From NCBI RefSeq assembly GCF_001999305.1, contig NZ_MLHQ01000001.1, positions 124,001-188,000 on the forward strand: a stretch of 64,000 bases of DNA. Direction: 5' to 3'. Both the position numbers and the translations under genes were made by a program. The stretch is from Rodentibacter myodis (lineage in GTDB: Bacteria > Pseudomonadota > Gammaproteobacteria > Enterobacterales > Pasteurellaceae). The notes under the pieces were generated by a model. That model was not told the DNA's origin, searched no databases, and saw only the letters and a program-made list of their open reading frames with translations. Of this stretch, positions 10,839-20,985 are shown piece by piece; the stretch's first letter is position 1; every line of letters starts with the position of its first letter.

Positions 10839-11395
10839 TGGATTTACAAGGGCAATTTTTAATCGCAATGCCACATTTGAACGATTATTTTTACCGCACG
10901 GTGGTATTTGTTTGCGAGCATAATGAGCAGGGTTCAATGGGTGTGGTGATTAATCAACCCACCGATTTAAGCATTGCGGAGCTTTATTCCAAATTGAATT
11001 TTATGATGAAAAACGACCGCACTTTTGACGATACAATGGTGGTTGCCGGTGGGCCGGTTCACACTGAGCGTGGATTTATTATTCATAAAAAAACCGCCAA
11101 TGATTTCCAACACAGTTATCCCATCACCGATGAACTTTCCCTTACCACTTCTGCCGATGTGGTGGATACTTTTGGTTCAATCCAAGCACCGGAGAAATAT
11201 TTGGTGGCATTAGGTTGTGCAAGTTGGGCGGCAGGGCAGCTGGAAGAAGAAATTGCAGATAATGCATGGCTGGTTGTTCCCTCTGATGAAAAAATCTTAT
11301 TTGATACCCCTTATGAAGATCGCTATCTTGCAGCCGGTCAATTATTGGGTATTCAACCGCATAATTTTGCAATGGCACAAGTGGGGCATAGCTAA
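10838..11395 (+). CDS. yqgE: YqgE/AlgH family protein (UPF0301)
   Basis: The 185-residue protein has the family's N-terminal core ([11 protein letters not shown], then [11 protein letters not shown] and GVVINQPT) and C-terminal [14 protein letters not shown]. The biochemical role of this widespread family is not firmly established. An in-frame ATG exists at 10814, but 10838 is preferred: it gives the family start and forms a TAATG overlap with rsmE. It overlaps ruvX by one base in the same manner. Confidence 0.93.
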   Translation: MDLQGQFLIAMPHLNDYFYRTVVFVCEHNEQGSMGVVINQPTDLSIAELYSKLNFMMKNDRTFDDTMVVAGGPVHTERGFIIHKKTANDFQHSYPITDELSLTTSADVVDTFGSIQAPEKYLVALGCASWAAGQLEEEIADNAWLVVPSDEKILFDTPYEDRYLAAGQLLGIQPHNFAMAQVGHS

Positions 11396-11817
11396 TGAGC
11401 TTTACCGCACTCGCCTTTGATTTTGGTACAAAAAGTATCGGATGTGCCGTAGGGCAAAACATTACAGCCACCGCTCAAGCCTTACCCGCCTTTAAAGCAC
11501 AAGACGGTATTCCGAATTGGGACGCCATTGAAAAATGCTTAAAAGAATGGAAACCTGACGTTGTAGTTGTCGGCTTGCCTTTGAATATGGATGGCACAGA
11601 ACAAGATCTCACCGCACGCGCCCGAACTTTCGCCAATCGCTTAAACGGACGGTTTGGCGTAAGAGTTGAATTACAGGACGAACGTTTAACTACCACCGCA
11701 GCCCGGAGCGAGATTTTTGATCGTGGTGGTTTTCGTGCCTTAAAAAAAGGCAAAGTGGACGGCATTTCCGCTTGCCTTATTTTAGAAAGTTGGTTTGAAA
11801 ATAACGGAGATTTTTAA
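11395..11817 (+). CDS. ruvX: Pre-16S rRNA nuclease / Holliday-junction resolvase-like protein YqgF (RuvX)
   Basis: The 140-residue RNase H-fold protein has the catalytic acidic motifs FDFGTKSIG near residue 8, [10 protein letters not shown] in the middle, [10 protein letters not shown], and a C-terminal [10 protein letters not shown] segment. The family matures the 5' end of 16S rRNA and was earlier described as a putative resolvase. It follows yqgE with a one-base stop/start overlap, an order conserved in many gammaproteobacteria. Confidence 0.94.
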   Translation: MSFTALAFDFGTKSIGCAVGQNITATAQALPAFKAQDGIPNWDAIEKCLKEWKPDVVVVGLPLNMDGTEQDLTARARTFANRLNGRFGVRVELQDERLTTTAARSEIFDRGGFRALKKGKVDGISACLILESWFENNGDF

Positions 11818-11873
11818 GCACAAAGTGCGGTTAAAAATTAGGTTGTTTTATTAGGCTTTTTACCTGCGACATT

Positions 11874-12533
11874 TTAAACCTGCCAATCAATCTCACGAAT
11901 TCCGTGCCGCTGCAAATATTGGTTTGTTTGGGAAAAATGATGACAACCAAAGAAGCCACGATGTGCCGAGAGTGGGGACGGATGAGGGGCGGTGAGAACC
12001 AAGTGGCGATTGCGGTCAATCATTTGCCCTTTTTTCTGTGCGTGACTGCCCCAAAGTAAGAAAACGAGGTTTTCGCGATGTTCATTCAATGCCGCAATTA
12101 CACGATCTGTAAACGTTTCCCAACCTAAATTGGCGTGAGAGTGGGCAAGTCCCCGTTCAACAGTTAAAACTGTGTTCAGTAATAGCACGCCTTGTTCCGC
12201 CCATTTCACTAAATAACCGTGAGAAGGCATTTGAAAGTCGGCAATATCCTGACTTAATTCTTTATACATATTGAGTAGAGAGGGGGGGATCGCGACTTCA
12301 GGTTTTACCGAAAAAGCAAGTCCGTGTGCTTGGTTTGGGCCGTGATAGGGATCTTGTCCTAAAATCACGACTTTTACCTCTTCAAACGCCGTATATTTAA
12401 AGGCATTAAATACATCTTGTTGAGGCGGATAGATAGTTTTTCCACTTTGGCGGGCAAGGTGAACCTGTTGTAGGGTATGTTGAAAATAAGGTTGTGATTT
12501 TTCCATACCGATGACATCCGTCCAAGTTTTCAT
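11874..12533 (-). CDS. ung: Uracil-DNA glycosylase
   Basis: Ung removes uracil from DNA to start base-excision repair. The 219-residue product has the water-activating motif GQDPYHG (Asp61) and the minor-groove loop [20 protein letters not shown] with its catalytic His, plus [11 protein letters not shown] and [12 protein letters not shown]. It is convergent with ruvX and divergent from grcA. Length is typical. Confidence 0.97.
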   Translation of the reverse strand: MKTWTDVIGMEKSQPYFQHTLQQVHLARQSGKTIYPPQQDVFNAFKYTAFEEVKVVILGQDPYHGPNQAHGLAFSVKPEVAIPPSLLNMYKELSQDIADFQMPSHGYLVKWAEQGVLLLNTVLTVERGLAHSHANLGWETFTDRVIAALNEHRENLVFLLWGSHAQKKGQMIDRNRHLVLTAPHPSPLSAHRGFFGCHHFSQTNQYLQRHGIREIDWQV

Positions 12534-12652
12534 AATAGGATTCCGTTTGAGAATAAAATGAAGGCATTATAAACGAAATGACATTGAGAGGGATGAATAA
12601 ATTGTTAATATTTTGTAACAATATGGTTAATTAATTTTTTAATCAAAACTGG

Positions 12653-12681
12653 TTGATTATGAAGAAGTTAATCTAGATCAA
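12653..12681 (+). promoter_or_regulatory. Possible FNR sites upstream of grcA
   Basis: TTAATCTAGATCAA (12668-12681) matches the FNR consensus TTGATNNNNATCAA at nine of ten positions, and TTGATTATGAAGAA at 12653 carries one good half-site. E. coli grcA (yfiD) is FNR-activated, which supports the idea. No clear -10 element at the right distance was found, so the assignment is weak. The rest of the 12534-12804 gap is AT-rich with no other feature I can name. Confidence 0.35.
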
Positions 12682-12804
12682 AATATTAAAAAGAGTAATA
12701 AAAAAACAACTTGTTTTCCATCAAAATAATTTGAAGTATTAAAATTTTTTGATAAACTTTGCACAGTTTTTATGATTATACTCACGCCAAATTAGGAGGC
12801 TATT

Positions 12805-13188
12805 ATGATTAAAGGTATTCAAATTACTCAAGCAGCGAATGACAACTTACTTAACTCATTCTGGTTATTAGACAGCGACACCAATGAAGCACGTTGTTTA
12901 TGTGCAAAAGGTGAATTTGCTGAAGATCAAGTGGTTGCAGTAAGCGAATTAGGTCAAATCGAGTACCGTGAATTACCGGTAAACGTTGCGCCAACCGTAA
13001 AAGTTGAAGGCGGTCAACACTTAAATGTGAACGTATTACGCCGTGAAACCTTAGAAGATGCGGTAAACAATCCGGATAAATATCCGCAACTAACTATCCG
13101 TGTTTCAGGTTATGCCGTACGTTTCAACTCTTTAACACCGGAACAACAACGTGATGTCATCACCCGTACTTTCACTGAAAGCCTATAA
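12805..13188 (+). CDS. grcA: Autonomous glycyl radical cofactor GrcA
   Basis: GrcA is a small spare part for oxygen-damaged pyruvate formate-lyase: it carries the glycyl radical domain and restores activity. The 127-residue product ends with the radical loop RVSGYAVRF, placing the radical Gly at residue 102 as in E. coli YfiD. A strong AGGAGG-like site (TTAGGAGG) precedes the ATG. A strong terminator follows, so it is a single-gene unit, suiting stress or anaerobic induction. Confidence 0.97.
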   Translation: MIKGIQITQAANDNLLNSFWLLDSDTNEARCLCAKGEFAEDQVVAVSELGQIEYRELPVNVAPTVKVEGGQHLNVNVLRRETLEDAVNNPDKYPQLTIRVSGYAVRFNSLTPEQQRDVITRTFTESL

Positions 13189-13206
13189 TTTCAGATTGAA
13201 TAAAAG

Positions 13207-13230
13207 AAACCCCGATTTTATCGGGGTTTT
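13207..13230 (+). terminator. Rho-independent terminator of grcA
   Basis: AAACCCCGA and TCGGGGTTT form a GC-rich stem with a short TTTTA loop, ending in TTTT. Confidence 0.92.
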
Positions 13231-13239
13231 GTATTTAAT

Positions 13240-13335
13240 GTTCACTCTATTTCATCTAACAATGCAAAATCATTCAATTCAAAATTGAATATTTTGTTCT
13301 ATTTCTGTTTTTAATAGCATTTTCTCTCTCCTCAT
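13240..13335 (-). pseudogene. Eroded tiny reading frame next to the palindrome (unrecognised)
   Basis: On the minus strand an ATG at 13320 follows a GGAGAG ribosome site and reads MLLKTEIEQNIQF before a TGA. One base out of frame the text continues ELNDFALLDEIE to a stop near 13247, as if a short coding region had been broken by a frameshift. I do not recognise the product. On the plus strand a second short frame (13425-13499, ending WAEVEALFEI) faces it. The rest of the 13231-13601 gap shows only the palindrome at 13344. Confidence 0.2.
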
Positions 13336-13343
13336 AAAGTGTT

Positions 13344-13377
13344 TATTACTATCAAACGAAATCGTTTGATAGTAATA
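13344..13377. other. 34-bp near-perfect palindrome
   Basis: The 16-base arm TATTACTATCAAACGA is followed, after a two-base AA centre, by its exact reverse complement. With so short a loop it is more like a protein-binding operator or recombination site than an RNA hairpin. It has no T tract. It lies 24 bp before the eroded minus-strand frame. Its role is not known. Confidence 0.8.
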
Positions 13378-13601
13378 GATAGTTTTGTTGTTGAGAAATG
13401 CTTATCGCTTAGCAGGTGATATGTATGCTGTTTTCCCCTCTCTCCAAAAGTCTTCCTCCATTCACTTGGGCAGAGGTGGAAGCGTTGTTTGAAATATGAG
13501 TGGAAATTGACCGCACTTTCCTTTCTTTCCTAGCGATTCCTTTGCTTTTCAGGTACAATCCGCCAGTTAAATTTGTTGATTTTTTGAGAAAATTATCTTT
13601 T

Positions 13602-15398
13602 ATGAAGAATATTCGTAACTTTTCTATTATTGCTCATATTGACCACGGTAAATCAACCCTATCAGATCGCTTGATTCAAACCTGTGGCGGGCTTTCCGAT
13701 CGTGAAATGGAAGCGCAGGTGTTGGATTCGATGGATCTGGAACGTGAGCGTGGTATTACCATTAAAGCCCAAAGTGTTACCTTAAATTACAAAGCCAAAA
13801 ATGGCGAAACCTATCAATTAAATTTTATCGATACTCCGGGACACGTGGATTTTTCTTATGAAGTATCACGTTCTCTTGCCGCTTGTGAGGGGGCATTGCT
13901 GGTGGTGGATGCAGGACAAGGCGTGGAAGCCCAAACCTTGGCAAACTGCTATACCGCCATTGAGATGGATTTAGAAGTCGTACCGATTTTAAACAAAATC
14001 GACTTACCTGCCGCCGATCCTGAGCGGGTGGCGGAAGAAATTGAAGATATTGTCGGTATTGATGCGATGGAAGCGGTGCGTTGTTCGGCAAAAACCGGTG
14101 TCGGTATCAATGATGTGCTGGAAGAAATTGTAGCCAAAATTCCGGCTCCGGAGGGTGATCCTGAAGCACCGTTACAGGCTTTGATTATTGACTCGTGGTT
14201 CGATAATTATTTAGGCGTGGTGTCTTTGGTGCGTATCAAAAACGGTGTATTACGCAAAGGCGATAAAATTAAAGTGATGTCCACCGGACAGGCTTATAAC
14301 GTTGATCGTTTGGGTATCTTCACACCAAAACAAGTGGACACTAGCGTATTAAATACCGGCGAAGTAGGTTGGGTAGTGTGTGCCATTAAAGATATTTTGG
14401 GTGCGCCGGTGGGCGATACCCTCACTCATCAACATAATCCTGCCGATAGCGTGCTACCGGGCTTTAAAAAGGTAAAACCACAGGTTTATGCCGGATTATT
14501 TCCCGTTAGCTCTGATGACTATGAAGCATTCCGTGACGCCCTTGGCAAACTCAGCCTGAATGATGCCTCTTTATTCTACGAACCGGAAAATTCCACCGCA
14601 CTTGGTTTTGGTTTCCGTTGTGGTTTCTTGGGGCTACTTCATATGGAAATCATTCAAGAACGTTTGGAACGTGAATATGATTTAGATCTTATTACCACCG
14701 CACCAACGGTAATTTACGAAGTGGAAATGACCAACGGTGATGTGGTTTATGTGGATAGTCCGGCGAAGTTGCCGCCGCTTAATAATATTTCTGAAATTCG
14801 TGAACCTATTGCCGAATGTAATATGTTGGTACCGCAAGAATATTTGGGAAATGTGATTACCTTATGTGTGGAAAAACGTGGCGTGCAAACCAATATGGTG
14901 TACCACGGCAATCAAATTGCTCTCACTTATGAAATTCCAATGGGCGAAGTGGTGCTTGATTTCTTTGACCGTCTAAAATCTACTTCCCGTGGTTATGCGT
15001 CTTTGGATTACGGTTTCAAACGTTTCCAAGCGGCAGATATGGTGCGTGTGGATATTATGATTAATGGGGATCGTGTCGATGCACTGGCATTAATTGTTCA
15101 TAAAGATAATGCACAATATCGTGGCCGTGAATTAGTGGAAAAAATGCGTGAATTAATTCCACGTCAGCAATTTGATATTGCAATTCAGGCGGCGATTGGT
15201 AACCACATTATCGCCCGCTCAACAGTAAAACAGTTACGTAAAAACGTATTGGCAAAATGTTACGGTGGTGATGTAAGCCGTAAGAAAAAATTGTTACAAA
15301 AACAAAAAGAAGGTAAAAAACGAATGAAATCCTTAGGGAACGTGGAAGTGCCACAAGAGGCATTTTTGGCGATTTTACACGTGGGTAAAGATAAATAG
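13602..15398 (+). CDS. lepA: Elongation factor 4 (LepA)
   Basis: LepA is a ribosome-associated GTPase that back-translocates or remodels stalled ribosomes and aids 30S assembly. The 598 residues show G1 AHIDHGKS (11-18), G3 DTPGHVDF, G4 NKIDLP, EF-G-like domains and the basic LepA-specific C-terminal domain ([20 protein letters not shown]). The frame is open to 13500, but ATG 13602 gives the family start [12 protein letters not shown]. It is 8 bp before lepB, a conserved pair. Confidence 0.98.
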   Translation: MKNIRNFSIIAHIDHGKSTLSDRLIQTCGGLSDREMEAQVLDSMDLERERGITIKAQSVTLNYKAKNGETYQLNFIDTPGHVDFSYEVSRSLAACEGALLVVDAGQGVEAQTLANCYTAIEMDLEVVPILNKIDLPAADPERVAEEIEDIVGIDAMEAVRCSAKTGVGINDVLEEIVAKIPAPEGDPEAPLQALIIDSWFDNYLGVVSLVRIKNGVLRKGDKIKVMSTGQAYNVDRLGIFTPKQVDTSVLNTGEVGWVVCAIKDILGAPVGDTLTHQHNPADSVLPGFKKVKPQVYAGLFPVSSDDYEAFRDALGKLSLNDASLFYEPENSTALGFGFRCGFLGLLHMEIIQERLEREYDLDLITTAPTVIYEVEMTNGDVVYVDSPAKLPPLNNISEIREPIAECNMLVPQEYLGNVITLCVEKRGVQTNMVYHGNQIALTYEIPMGEVVLDFFDRLKSTSRGYASLDYGFKRFQAADMVRVDIMINGDRVDALALIVHKDNAQYRGRELVEKMRELIPRQQFDIAIQAAIGNHIIARSTVKQLRKNVLAKCYGGDVSRKKKLLQKQKEGKKRMKSLGNVEVPQEAFLAILHVGKDK

Positions 15399-15406
15399 GA
15401 AAAACA

Positions 15407-16456
15407 ATGTCGAATTTATTTTTTATCATTTTCTTAGCGGTAGGTTTTGGTATTTGGAAAGGCTTGGATTATCTCCAATTACCAAACACCTTCAGCATTT
15501 TATTGCTTATTTTGACAGCACTTTCGGGCGTATTATGGTGTTATCACCGCTTTGTCGTTGCGCCTAAGCGTCATCGACAAATTGCTCGCGCCGAACAGCG
15601 TTCCGGTCAGGCATTAAGTGATGAAGAAAAAGCGAAAATCGAACCGATTTCTGAAGGTTCGGAATTTATCTCTTCATTATTCCCCGTGCTTGCCGTAGTT
15701 TTCTTGGTTCGCTCTTTCGTGTTTGAACCTTTTCAAATCCCCTCCGGTTCAATGGAATCCACCCTACGGGTGGGGGATTTTTTGGTCGTGAATAAATATG
15801 CTTACGGCATAAAAGATCCGATTTTCCAAAATACCCTTATTGCAGGTGATAAGCCGCAACGTGGTGATGTGATTGTGTTTAAAGCACCGGAACAGGCATT
15901 ATTACGTACGGGATTAGGCGCAACACGGGCGGCTTATGCGGAAAACTTGGCATTAACTTCAACAGAGAATATGTCGGGCGTGGATTATATTAAACGTATT
16001 ATTGGTCAGGGCGGAGATCGGGTGATTTTCGATATGGATCAAAAAACCTTGAAAATCGTCTATGGTCAAGAGGGCAAGCCTTGCGAAGTAAATTGTGAAA
16101 GCAAAGCCTTTGAATACACACAAAATCCAACCAATCCTGCCTTCCCAGACCAACTTGAATTGACGGAAAAAGGCGATGTAACCCACAATATTTTAATCAG
16201 CCCATATCGCCGTTATGCGGGGCCTGAATTTTTCCCACAAGAAGGAAATCCAACGGCGGAATGGGTTGTGCCGGAAGGGCAATATTTTGTGATGGGCGAC
16301 AATCGTGATCACAGTGATGACAGCCGTTTTTGGGGATTCGTACCGGAAAAAAATATTGTCGGGAAAGCCACTTACATTTGGATGAGCTTGGAAAAAGAAC
16401 CGAATGAATGGCCAACAGGCTTCCGTTTTGAACGTTTCTTAACAGAAATTAAATAA
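15407..16456 (+). CDS. lepB: Signal peptidase I
   Basis: LepB cleaves signal peptides from exported proteins at the periplasmic face of the inner membrane. The 349-residue product has two N-terminal membrane segments (about 2-15 and 28-45, with a further hydrophobic stretch near 90-102), catalytic Ser115 in [10 protein letters not shown] and general-base Lys196 in VDYIKRIIG, and the later [12 protein letters not shown] box. It follows lepA by 8 bp and precedes rnc by one base. Confidence 0.96.
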   Translation: MSNLFFIIFLAVGFGIWKGLDYLQLPNTFSILLLILTALSGVLWCYHRFVVAPKRHRQIARAEQRSGQALSDEEKAKIEPISEGSEFISSLFPVLAVVFLVRSFVFEPFQIPSGSMESTLRVGDFLVVNKYAYGIKDPIFQNTLIAGDKPQRGDVIVFKAPEQALLRTGLGATRAAYAENLALTSTENMSGVDYIKRIIGQGGDRVIFDMDQKTLKIVYGQEGKPCEVNCESKAFEYTQNPTNPAFPDQLELTEKGDVTHNILISPYRRYAGPEFFPQEGNPTAEWVVPEGQYFVMGDNRDHSDDSRFWGFVPEKNIVGKATYIWMSLEKEPNEWPTGFRFERFLTEIK

Positions 16457-16457
16457 G

Positions 16458-17141
16458 ATGAAGCAATTAGAAAGATTGGAGCGAAAAATTGGTTATCAAT
16501 TTAAAGATAACTCGCTCTTAAAATTGGCACTGACCCACCGCAGTGCGGCAACCCAACATAATGAACGCCTAGAGTTTCTAGGCGATTCCATTCTTAATTT
16601 CACCATTGCCGAAGCCCTTTATCATCAATTTCCACGCTGTAATGAGGGCGAACTAAGCCGTATGCGGGCAACTTTAGTGCGTGAACAAACCTTGGCATTC
16701 CTTGCCCGAGAATTTGAATTGGGCGACTATATGTCACTCGGCTCAGGCGAATTAAAAAGTGGCGGTTTTCGCCGTGAATCCATTTTAGCAGATTGTGTGG
16801 AAGCCATTATTGGCGCAATGTCGCTCGATCAAGGATTAGCCGCCGCATCGCAGGTGATCCGAAACTGGTATCAAACCCTATTGGCGGAAATCAAGCCGGG
16901 TGATAATCAAAAAGATGCCAAAACCCGCTTGCAGGAATATTTGCAAGGAAAACGCCTGCCCTTGCCAAATTATGAAGTGGTGAATACTCAAGGTGAAGCC
17001 CATTGCCAAACTTTTACGGTGGAATGTACCATAAAAGAAATGGATAAAAATGACCGCACTTTTGTGGGAAAAGGCTCAAGTCGCCGTAAAGCCGAGCAGG
17101 CAGCGGCAGAACAAATTTTAAAAGAACTGGATATCAAATGA
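16458..17141 (+). CDS. rnc: Ribonuclease III
   Basis: RNase III cuts double-stranded RNA in rRNA and mRNA processing. The 227 residues carry the signature [13 protein letters not shown] (about 36-48) with the catalytic acidic residues, a second acidic cluster DCVEAIIGA, and a C-terminal dsRNA-binding domain (about 155-225, with [18 protein letters not shown]). Its last four bases overlap era as ATGA, the usual rnc-era coupling. Confidence 0.97.
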   Translation: MKQLERLERKIGYQFKDNSLLKLALTHRSAATQHNERLEFLGDSILNFTIAEALYHQFPRCNEGELSRMRATLVREQTLAFLAREFELGDYMSLGSGELKSGGFRRESILADCVEAIIGAMSLDQGLAAASQVIRNWYQTLLAEIKPGDNQKDAKTRLQEYLQGKRLPLPNYEVVNTQGEAHCQTFTVECTIKEMDKNDRTFVGKGSSRRKAEQAAAEQILKELDIK

Positions 17142-18046
17142 CCGAACAACTCGACAAAACCTATTGTGGCTTTATTGCCATTGTAGGTCGCCCAAATGTG
17201 GGAAAATCAACGCTCTTAAATAAAATCCTAGGGCAAAAAATTTCCATTACTTCCCGCAAAGCACAGACTACCCGTCATCGTATTGTGGGGATTAAAACCG
17301 AGGGGGCATATCAAGAAATCTATGTAGATACACCGGGACTACATATTGAAGAAAAACGTGCCATTAACCGTTTAATGAATCGTGCGGCAAGTAGTGCCAT
17401 TGGGGATGTGGATCTCATTATTTTTGTGGTGGACGGCACACATTGGAATGCAGATGATGAAATGGTGTTAAATAAACTTCGTCACACCAAAACCCCTGTT
17501 GTGTTAGCGATCAACAAAGTGGATAACATCAAAAATAAAGATGAGTTATTGCCGTTTATTACCGATTTAAGCAGTAAATTCAACTTTGCCCATATCGTGC
17601 CGATTTCTGCTCAGCGTGGCAATAATGTTCACGAACTTGAGAAAATCGTGCGAGCCTCGCTGCGTGAAGGTGTACACCATTTCCCTGAAGATTATGTGAC
17701 GGATCGCTCTCAACGTTTTATGGCTTCAGAAATTATTCGTGAAAAATTAATGCGTTTCACCGGTGAAGAATTGCCCTATTCTGTAACGGTAGAAATCGAA
17801 CAATTTAAAGTGAACGAGCGTGGCACTTATGAAATTAACGGTTTGATTCTTGTTGAACGTGAAGGGCAGAAAAAAATGGTGATTGGCGCACAAGGTCAAA
17901 AAATCAAAACCATTAGTATGGAAGCCCGTGCGGATATGGAACGCTTATTTGACAATAAAGTACATCTTGAACTCTGGGTGAAAGTGAAATCCGGTTGGGC
18001 GGATGATGAACGGGCGTTGCGTAGCTTAGGTTATATGGACGAATAA
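17138..18046 (+). CDS. era: GTPase Era
   Basis: Era is a GTPase that binds the 3' end of 16S rRNA and couples 30S maturation to growth. The 302 residues show G1 [10 protein letters not shown]3 DTPG, G4 NKVD and a C-terminal KH domain (about 210-300, with [12 protein letters not shown]). Its ATGA start overlap with rnc indicates translational coupling. It ends the lepA-lepB-rnc-era unit. Confidence 0.97.
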   Translation: MTEQLDKTYCGFIAIVGRPNVGKSTLLNKILGQKISITSRKAQTTRHRIVGIKTEGAYQEIYVDTPGLHIEEKRAINRLMNRAASSAIGDVDLIIFVVDGTHWNADDEMVLNKLRHTKTPVVLAINKVDNIKNKDELLPFITDLSSKFNFAHIVPISAQRGNNVHELEKIVRASLREGVHHFPEDYVTDRSQRFMASEIIREKLMRFTGEELPYSVTVEIEQFKVNERGTYEINGLILVEREGQKKMVIGAQGQKIKTISMEARADMERLFDNKVHLELWVKVKSGWADDERALRSLGYMDE

Positions 18047-18098
18047 ATATAGACGAATAAAAGTGCGGTTGGTTTTCAACCTGTTTTATCATCATTGC

Positions 18099-18120
18099 AA
18101 GGGCGTATTATGACGCCCTT
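18099..18120. terminator. Bidirectional terminator between era and the yhiN-like gene
   Basis: AAGGGCGT and ACGCCCTT form an eight-bp stem with a six-base loop, placed between two convergent genes. An uptake sequence lies just upstream at about 18060. Confidence 0.85.
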
Positions 18121-18125
18121 AATAT

Positions 18126-19331
18126 TTATCTGGCGGCGATTCCCACCGCACAGGCATAGGCTGAACTCCACGCCCATTGGAAATTATAGCCGCCGAGCCA
18201 GCCCGTGACATCCAGCACTTCACCGATAAAATAAAGCCCTTCTACCGAATTGCTTTCCATTGTTTTTGAGGAAAGCGATTTGGTATCCACCCCGCCTAGC
18301 GTGACTTCTGCCGTGCGATAGCCCTCCGTACCATTCGGTATAAATTGCCAATGATGAATAAAATTCACTAAATTTTTTAACCGCACTTTACTCAAATTGG
18401 CAATACTTTCATCTTCAATAATGCCTTGCGCCAGCCAAAGTTCTACCAATTTTTTCGGGAGTAAACGGGCTAGCACCGTTTTTAACATCTGCTTGGGAGA
18501 CTCTTGCTTCGCCAGATTGATTTCATCCTCCACATTGTGTGTGGGTAAGAGATCAATTTCTACGCTTTCATTCGGTTGCCAATAATTGGAAATTTGCAAA
18601 ACGGCAGGACCGGAAATGCCACGGTGAGTAAACAATAACTGATTATGGAAAGATTGACCGCAATTTGCCGTGATCCTCGCAGGGATACTGATGCCGGCAA
18701 GTGCGGTTAAAAATTTATCGCTTTCCCGATAAGTAAAAGGCACAAGGCTTGCACGTGGTGGAATAATGGGAAGATGAAATTGTTCGGCGATTTGATAACC
18801 CAAAGGGGTTGCGCCCAATCCCGGCATTGAAAGCCCACCGGTTGCAATCACCAGATTTTGGCATTGCCATTGGATTGCGTTGACTGTCAGGATAAACCGC
18901 ACCTTTTCATTGTCTTCAATGCGTTCTATTTGTGACACTTCGCTACGTAAGTGGATCTTTACCTGATGTTTTTCACATTCATTACGAAGCATTTCAACAA
19001 TTTTTTCCGCTCCCTCATCACAAAAAAGCTGTCCTAATTCTTTTTCGTGGTAGGCAATACCATATTCCCCCACTAAACCAATAAAATCCCAATTGGTATA
19101 GCGTGAAAGTGCGGATTTTACAAAATGAGGATTTTGTGAAAGGTAATGAGCGGCAGTGACATCCAAATTGGTGAAATTACAAAATCCGCCGCCCGACATT
19201 AAAATTTTACGCCCGATTTTTTTACCCTTATCCAACACAGCGACTTGTTTACCAAGCTTTCCTAATTGGGCGGCACAAAATAAGCCGGCTGCACCGGCAC
19301 CAATAATAAGGGTTTCACAATAATGGCTCAC
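18126..19331 (-). CDS. NAD(P)/FAD-dependent oxidoreductase of the YhiN/HI0933 family
   Basis: The 401-residue product begins with a Rossmann dinucleotide-binding motif IIGAGAAGLFCA (about 9-20), followed by KKIGRKILMSGGGFCN, then a second FAD contact LVIATGGLSMPGLGATPLG and a C-terminal GEVLDVTGWLGGYNFQWAW signature. All are hallmarks of the HI0933-like flavoprotein family, whose reaction is not known. Its start overlaps the end of the nrfF-nrfG fusion gene by four bases, so it may be expressed with the nrf assembly genes. Confidence 0.9.
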   Translation of the reverse strand: MSHYCETLIIGAGAAGLFCAAQLGKLGKQVAVLDKGKKIGRKILMSGGGFCNFTNLDVTAAHYLSQNPHFVKSALSRYTNWDFIGLVGEYGIAYHEKELGQLFCDEGAEKIVEMLRNECEKHQVKIHLRSEVSQIERIEDNEKVRFILTVNAIQWQCQNLVIATGGLSMPGLGATPLGYQIAEQFHLPIIPPRASLVPFTYRESDKFLTALAGISIPARITANCGQSFHNQLLFTHRGISGPAVLQISNYWQPNESVEIDLLPTHNVEDEINLAKQESPKQMLKTVLARLLPKKLVELWLAQGIIEDESIANLSKVRLKNLVNFIHHWQFIPNGTEGYRTAEVTLGGVDTKSLSSKTMESNSVEGLYFIGEVLDVTGWLGGYNFQWAWSSAYACAVGIAAR

Positions 19332-20458
19332 CGTGTTTGTCCTCGTTCTAAAAATTCCAGCATTTTCATTCGTTGAATCACCATACGGCGATCAACCGCA
19401 GCATTGCCGGTATCTAATAATTGTTGTAAATAATCTTTCGCTTGTGCATAGTTTTGTTGTTCCACCGCTACGGTGGCGAGTAAGGAAAGCGCAGAAATTT
19501 CTTTTTTGTTCAAGGTTAAGGCTTGTGTTAAAAGTTGTTGCATTTCAGGCGTGATCTTTTTCCCTGCCAAATAATAAAGTGCGGTGGCTTTTAAACCCAA
19601 AATATTGGCTTGGCTGCCGATGAGTTTTTCCGCGTTGGTGTAGGCAATTAGGGCGTGTTCAAATTCATCATTTTGCATATAGGCGTCCCCCAGTTGTAGC
19701 CAAGTTTCAGCCTCATTGGGATTTGCACGTAATTTATCTTGAATTTTGCTAATTACATCTTCTTTTTTGTGGAAATCCGTCATCTCAATTTGCGTGTTAT
19801 GTTGAGAGATCATCTTTTTTTCACCTTCCTGAACACGAGAAAAGCGATCTAATGAGAAATAATAAATCAGTGGAATCGTAATAAGTAAGGTAAAAATCAC
19901 CGAACTATGGCGGTAATTTATGGGTTTATCACCATAAAAAGCACTTTGCGATTCTTGTTTGTTCGCCTTGTTATCGAGCGTTGTGGGGAAAGATTTGTCC
20001 TCATTCCCCATACTTTTTTTACGGGAAAACCCAATTAATACGACAGCCAAAATCAATAGCACAACAGGCAATAACCACAACAATGCCGTGTTCCATTGAA
20101 AGGGCGGTTTATAATTAACAAAATCGCCAAAACGCGCTGTCATTGTGTCGATAATTTGTTGATTGGATTTCCCCTCATCCACCATCCTATAAACTTCCAG
20201 CCGCAAGTCATAAGCAATGGGCGAATTGGATTCCACTAAGTTTTGGTTTTGGCATTGTGGACAACGCAAAGATTTTGCCAGTTCTACGGCACGTGTGCGA
20301 TCGGAGTGGTTTTTGAATTGGTAGGTATCCACCATTTCTGCCTGTGAAAAAAGCGAAAAAGACAGAAAAAGTGCGGTCAAAAAAAGCCGTATTTTTTGCC
20401 CTTTGTTTTTGAAAATAGTGGGGATTCCCGTCATTATCGTCTTTAAAAATTTCTTCAT
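19328..20458 (-). CDS. Fused haem-lyase subunit: NrfF/CcmH domain plus NrfG/CcmI-like TPR domain
   Basis: The 376-residue protein joins two parts usually encoded separately in E. coli nrf. Residues about 30-130 are a CcmH/NrfF domain with the redox motif [11 protein letters not shown], preceded by a signal segment and followed by a membrane helix. A second membrane segment and TPR repeats (about 240-375) resemble NrfG/CcmI, which bind the apocytochrome C terminus. The frame opens at 20503, but ATG 20458 forms an ATGA overlap with the thioredoxin gene upstream. Predicted role: attachment of haem to NrfA, probably at its CXXCK site. Confidence 0.85.
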   Translation of the reverse strand: MKKFLKTIMTGIPTIFKNKGQKIRLFLTALFLSFSLFSQAEMVDTYQFKNHSDRTRAVELAKSLRCPQCQNQNLVESNSPIAYDLRLEVYRMVDEGKSNQQIIDTMTARFGDFVNYKPPFQWNTALLWLLPVVLLILAVVLIGFSRKKSMGNEDKSFPTTLDNKANKQESQSAFYGDKPINYRHSSVIFTLLITIPLIYYFSLDRFSRVQEGEKKMISQHNTQIEMTDFHKKEDVISKIQDKLRANPNEAETWLQLGDAYMQNDEFEHALIAYTNAEKLIGSQANILGLKATALYYLAGKKITPEMQQLLTQALTLNKKEISALSLLATVAVEQQNYAQAKDYLQQLLDTGNAAVDRRMVIQRMKMLEFLERGQTR

Positions 20459-20985
20459 TTTTTCATTAATTCTTGAATTTTTGGCAAAAATACCTGCTGC
20501 CAAGTTTCACGCTCCAAAAGTCCGGAATGGCGATAACGAATCACACCCTGCGCATCTACTAAATAGGTTTCCGGCGCACCGTCCACGCCCAGTTTTAGGG
20601 CGAGTTCGCCTTGGCTATCGTTGAGGGTCAATACAAAGGGATTGCCCATTCGCTTGAGCATTTCAATACCGCTTTGTGGATTATCACGATAATTAATGCC
20701 GACTATCGGTGTGCTTTTTGCAATCTCCATTAAAAGCGGATGTTCTTCTTTGCAATAGCCGCACCAACTCCCCCAGATGTTCATTAAAAAGGGGGTTTTG
20801 GGGAAATCTTTCGGGCTAAGGGTTTGTGAGGGGGCAAGCAAGTTTGCCTGATAAAATTCCGGTATCGGTTTATCAATAAGTGCCGAAGCAATTTTTTTCG
20901 GATCTTGATGAAGCCCTGCCATTAACAACAAAATCACCGCCAGTACTAAAAAGAGCGGTGTAAAAAAGAGGAGTTTTGTTTTCAT
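20455..20985 (-). CDS. DsbE/CcmG-like periplasmic thioredoxin of the nrf cluster
   Basis: The 176-residue protein has one N-terminal membrane anchor (about 6-24) and a thioredoxin domain with active site [13 protein letters not shown] and cis-proline region [12 protein letters not shown]. Such proteins keep apocytochrome cysteines reduced before haem attachment. The chosen ATG at 20985 overlaps the nrfE stop as ATGA; an in-frame start exists upstream but would lie inside nrfE. It sits between nrfE and the nrfF-nrfG fusion, supporting a role in NrfA maturation. Confidence 0.88.
   Translation of the reverse strand: MKTKLLFFTPLFLVLAVILLLMAGLHQDPKKIASALIDKPIPEFYQANLLAPSQTLSPKDFPKTPFLMNIWGSWCGYCKEEHPLLMEIAKSTPIVGINYRDNPQSGIEMLKRMGNPFVLTLNDSQGELALKLGVDGAPETYLVDAQGVIRYRHSGLLERETWQQVFLPKIQELMKK

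Noticed and set aside
13500-13601. Upstream extension of LepA
   Set aside because: LepA proteins begin at MKNIRNFS; the added segment includes an uptake sequence and is non-homologous.
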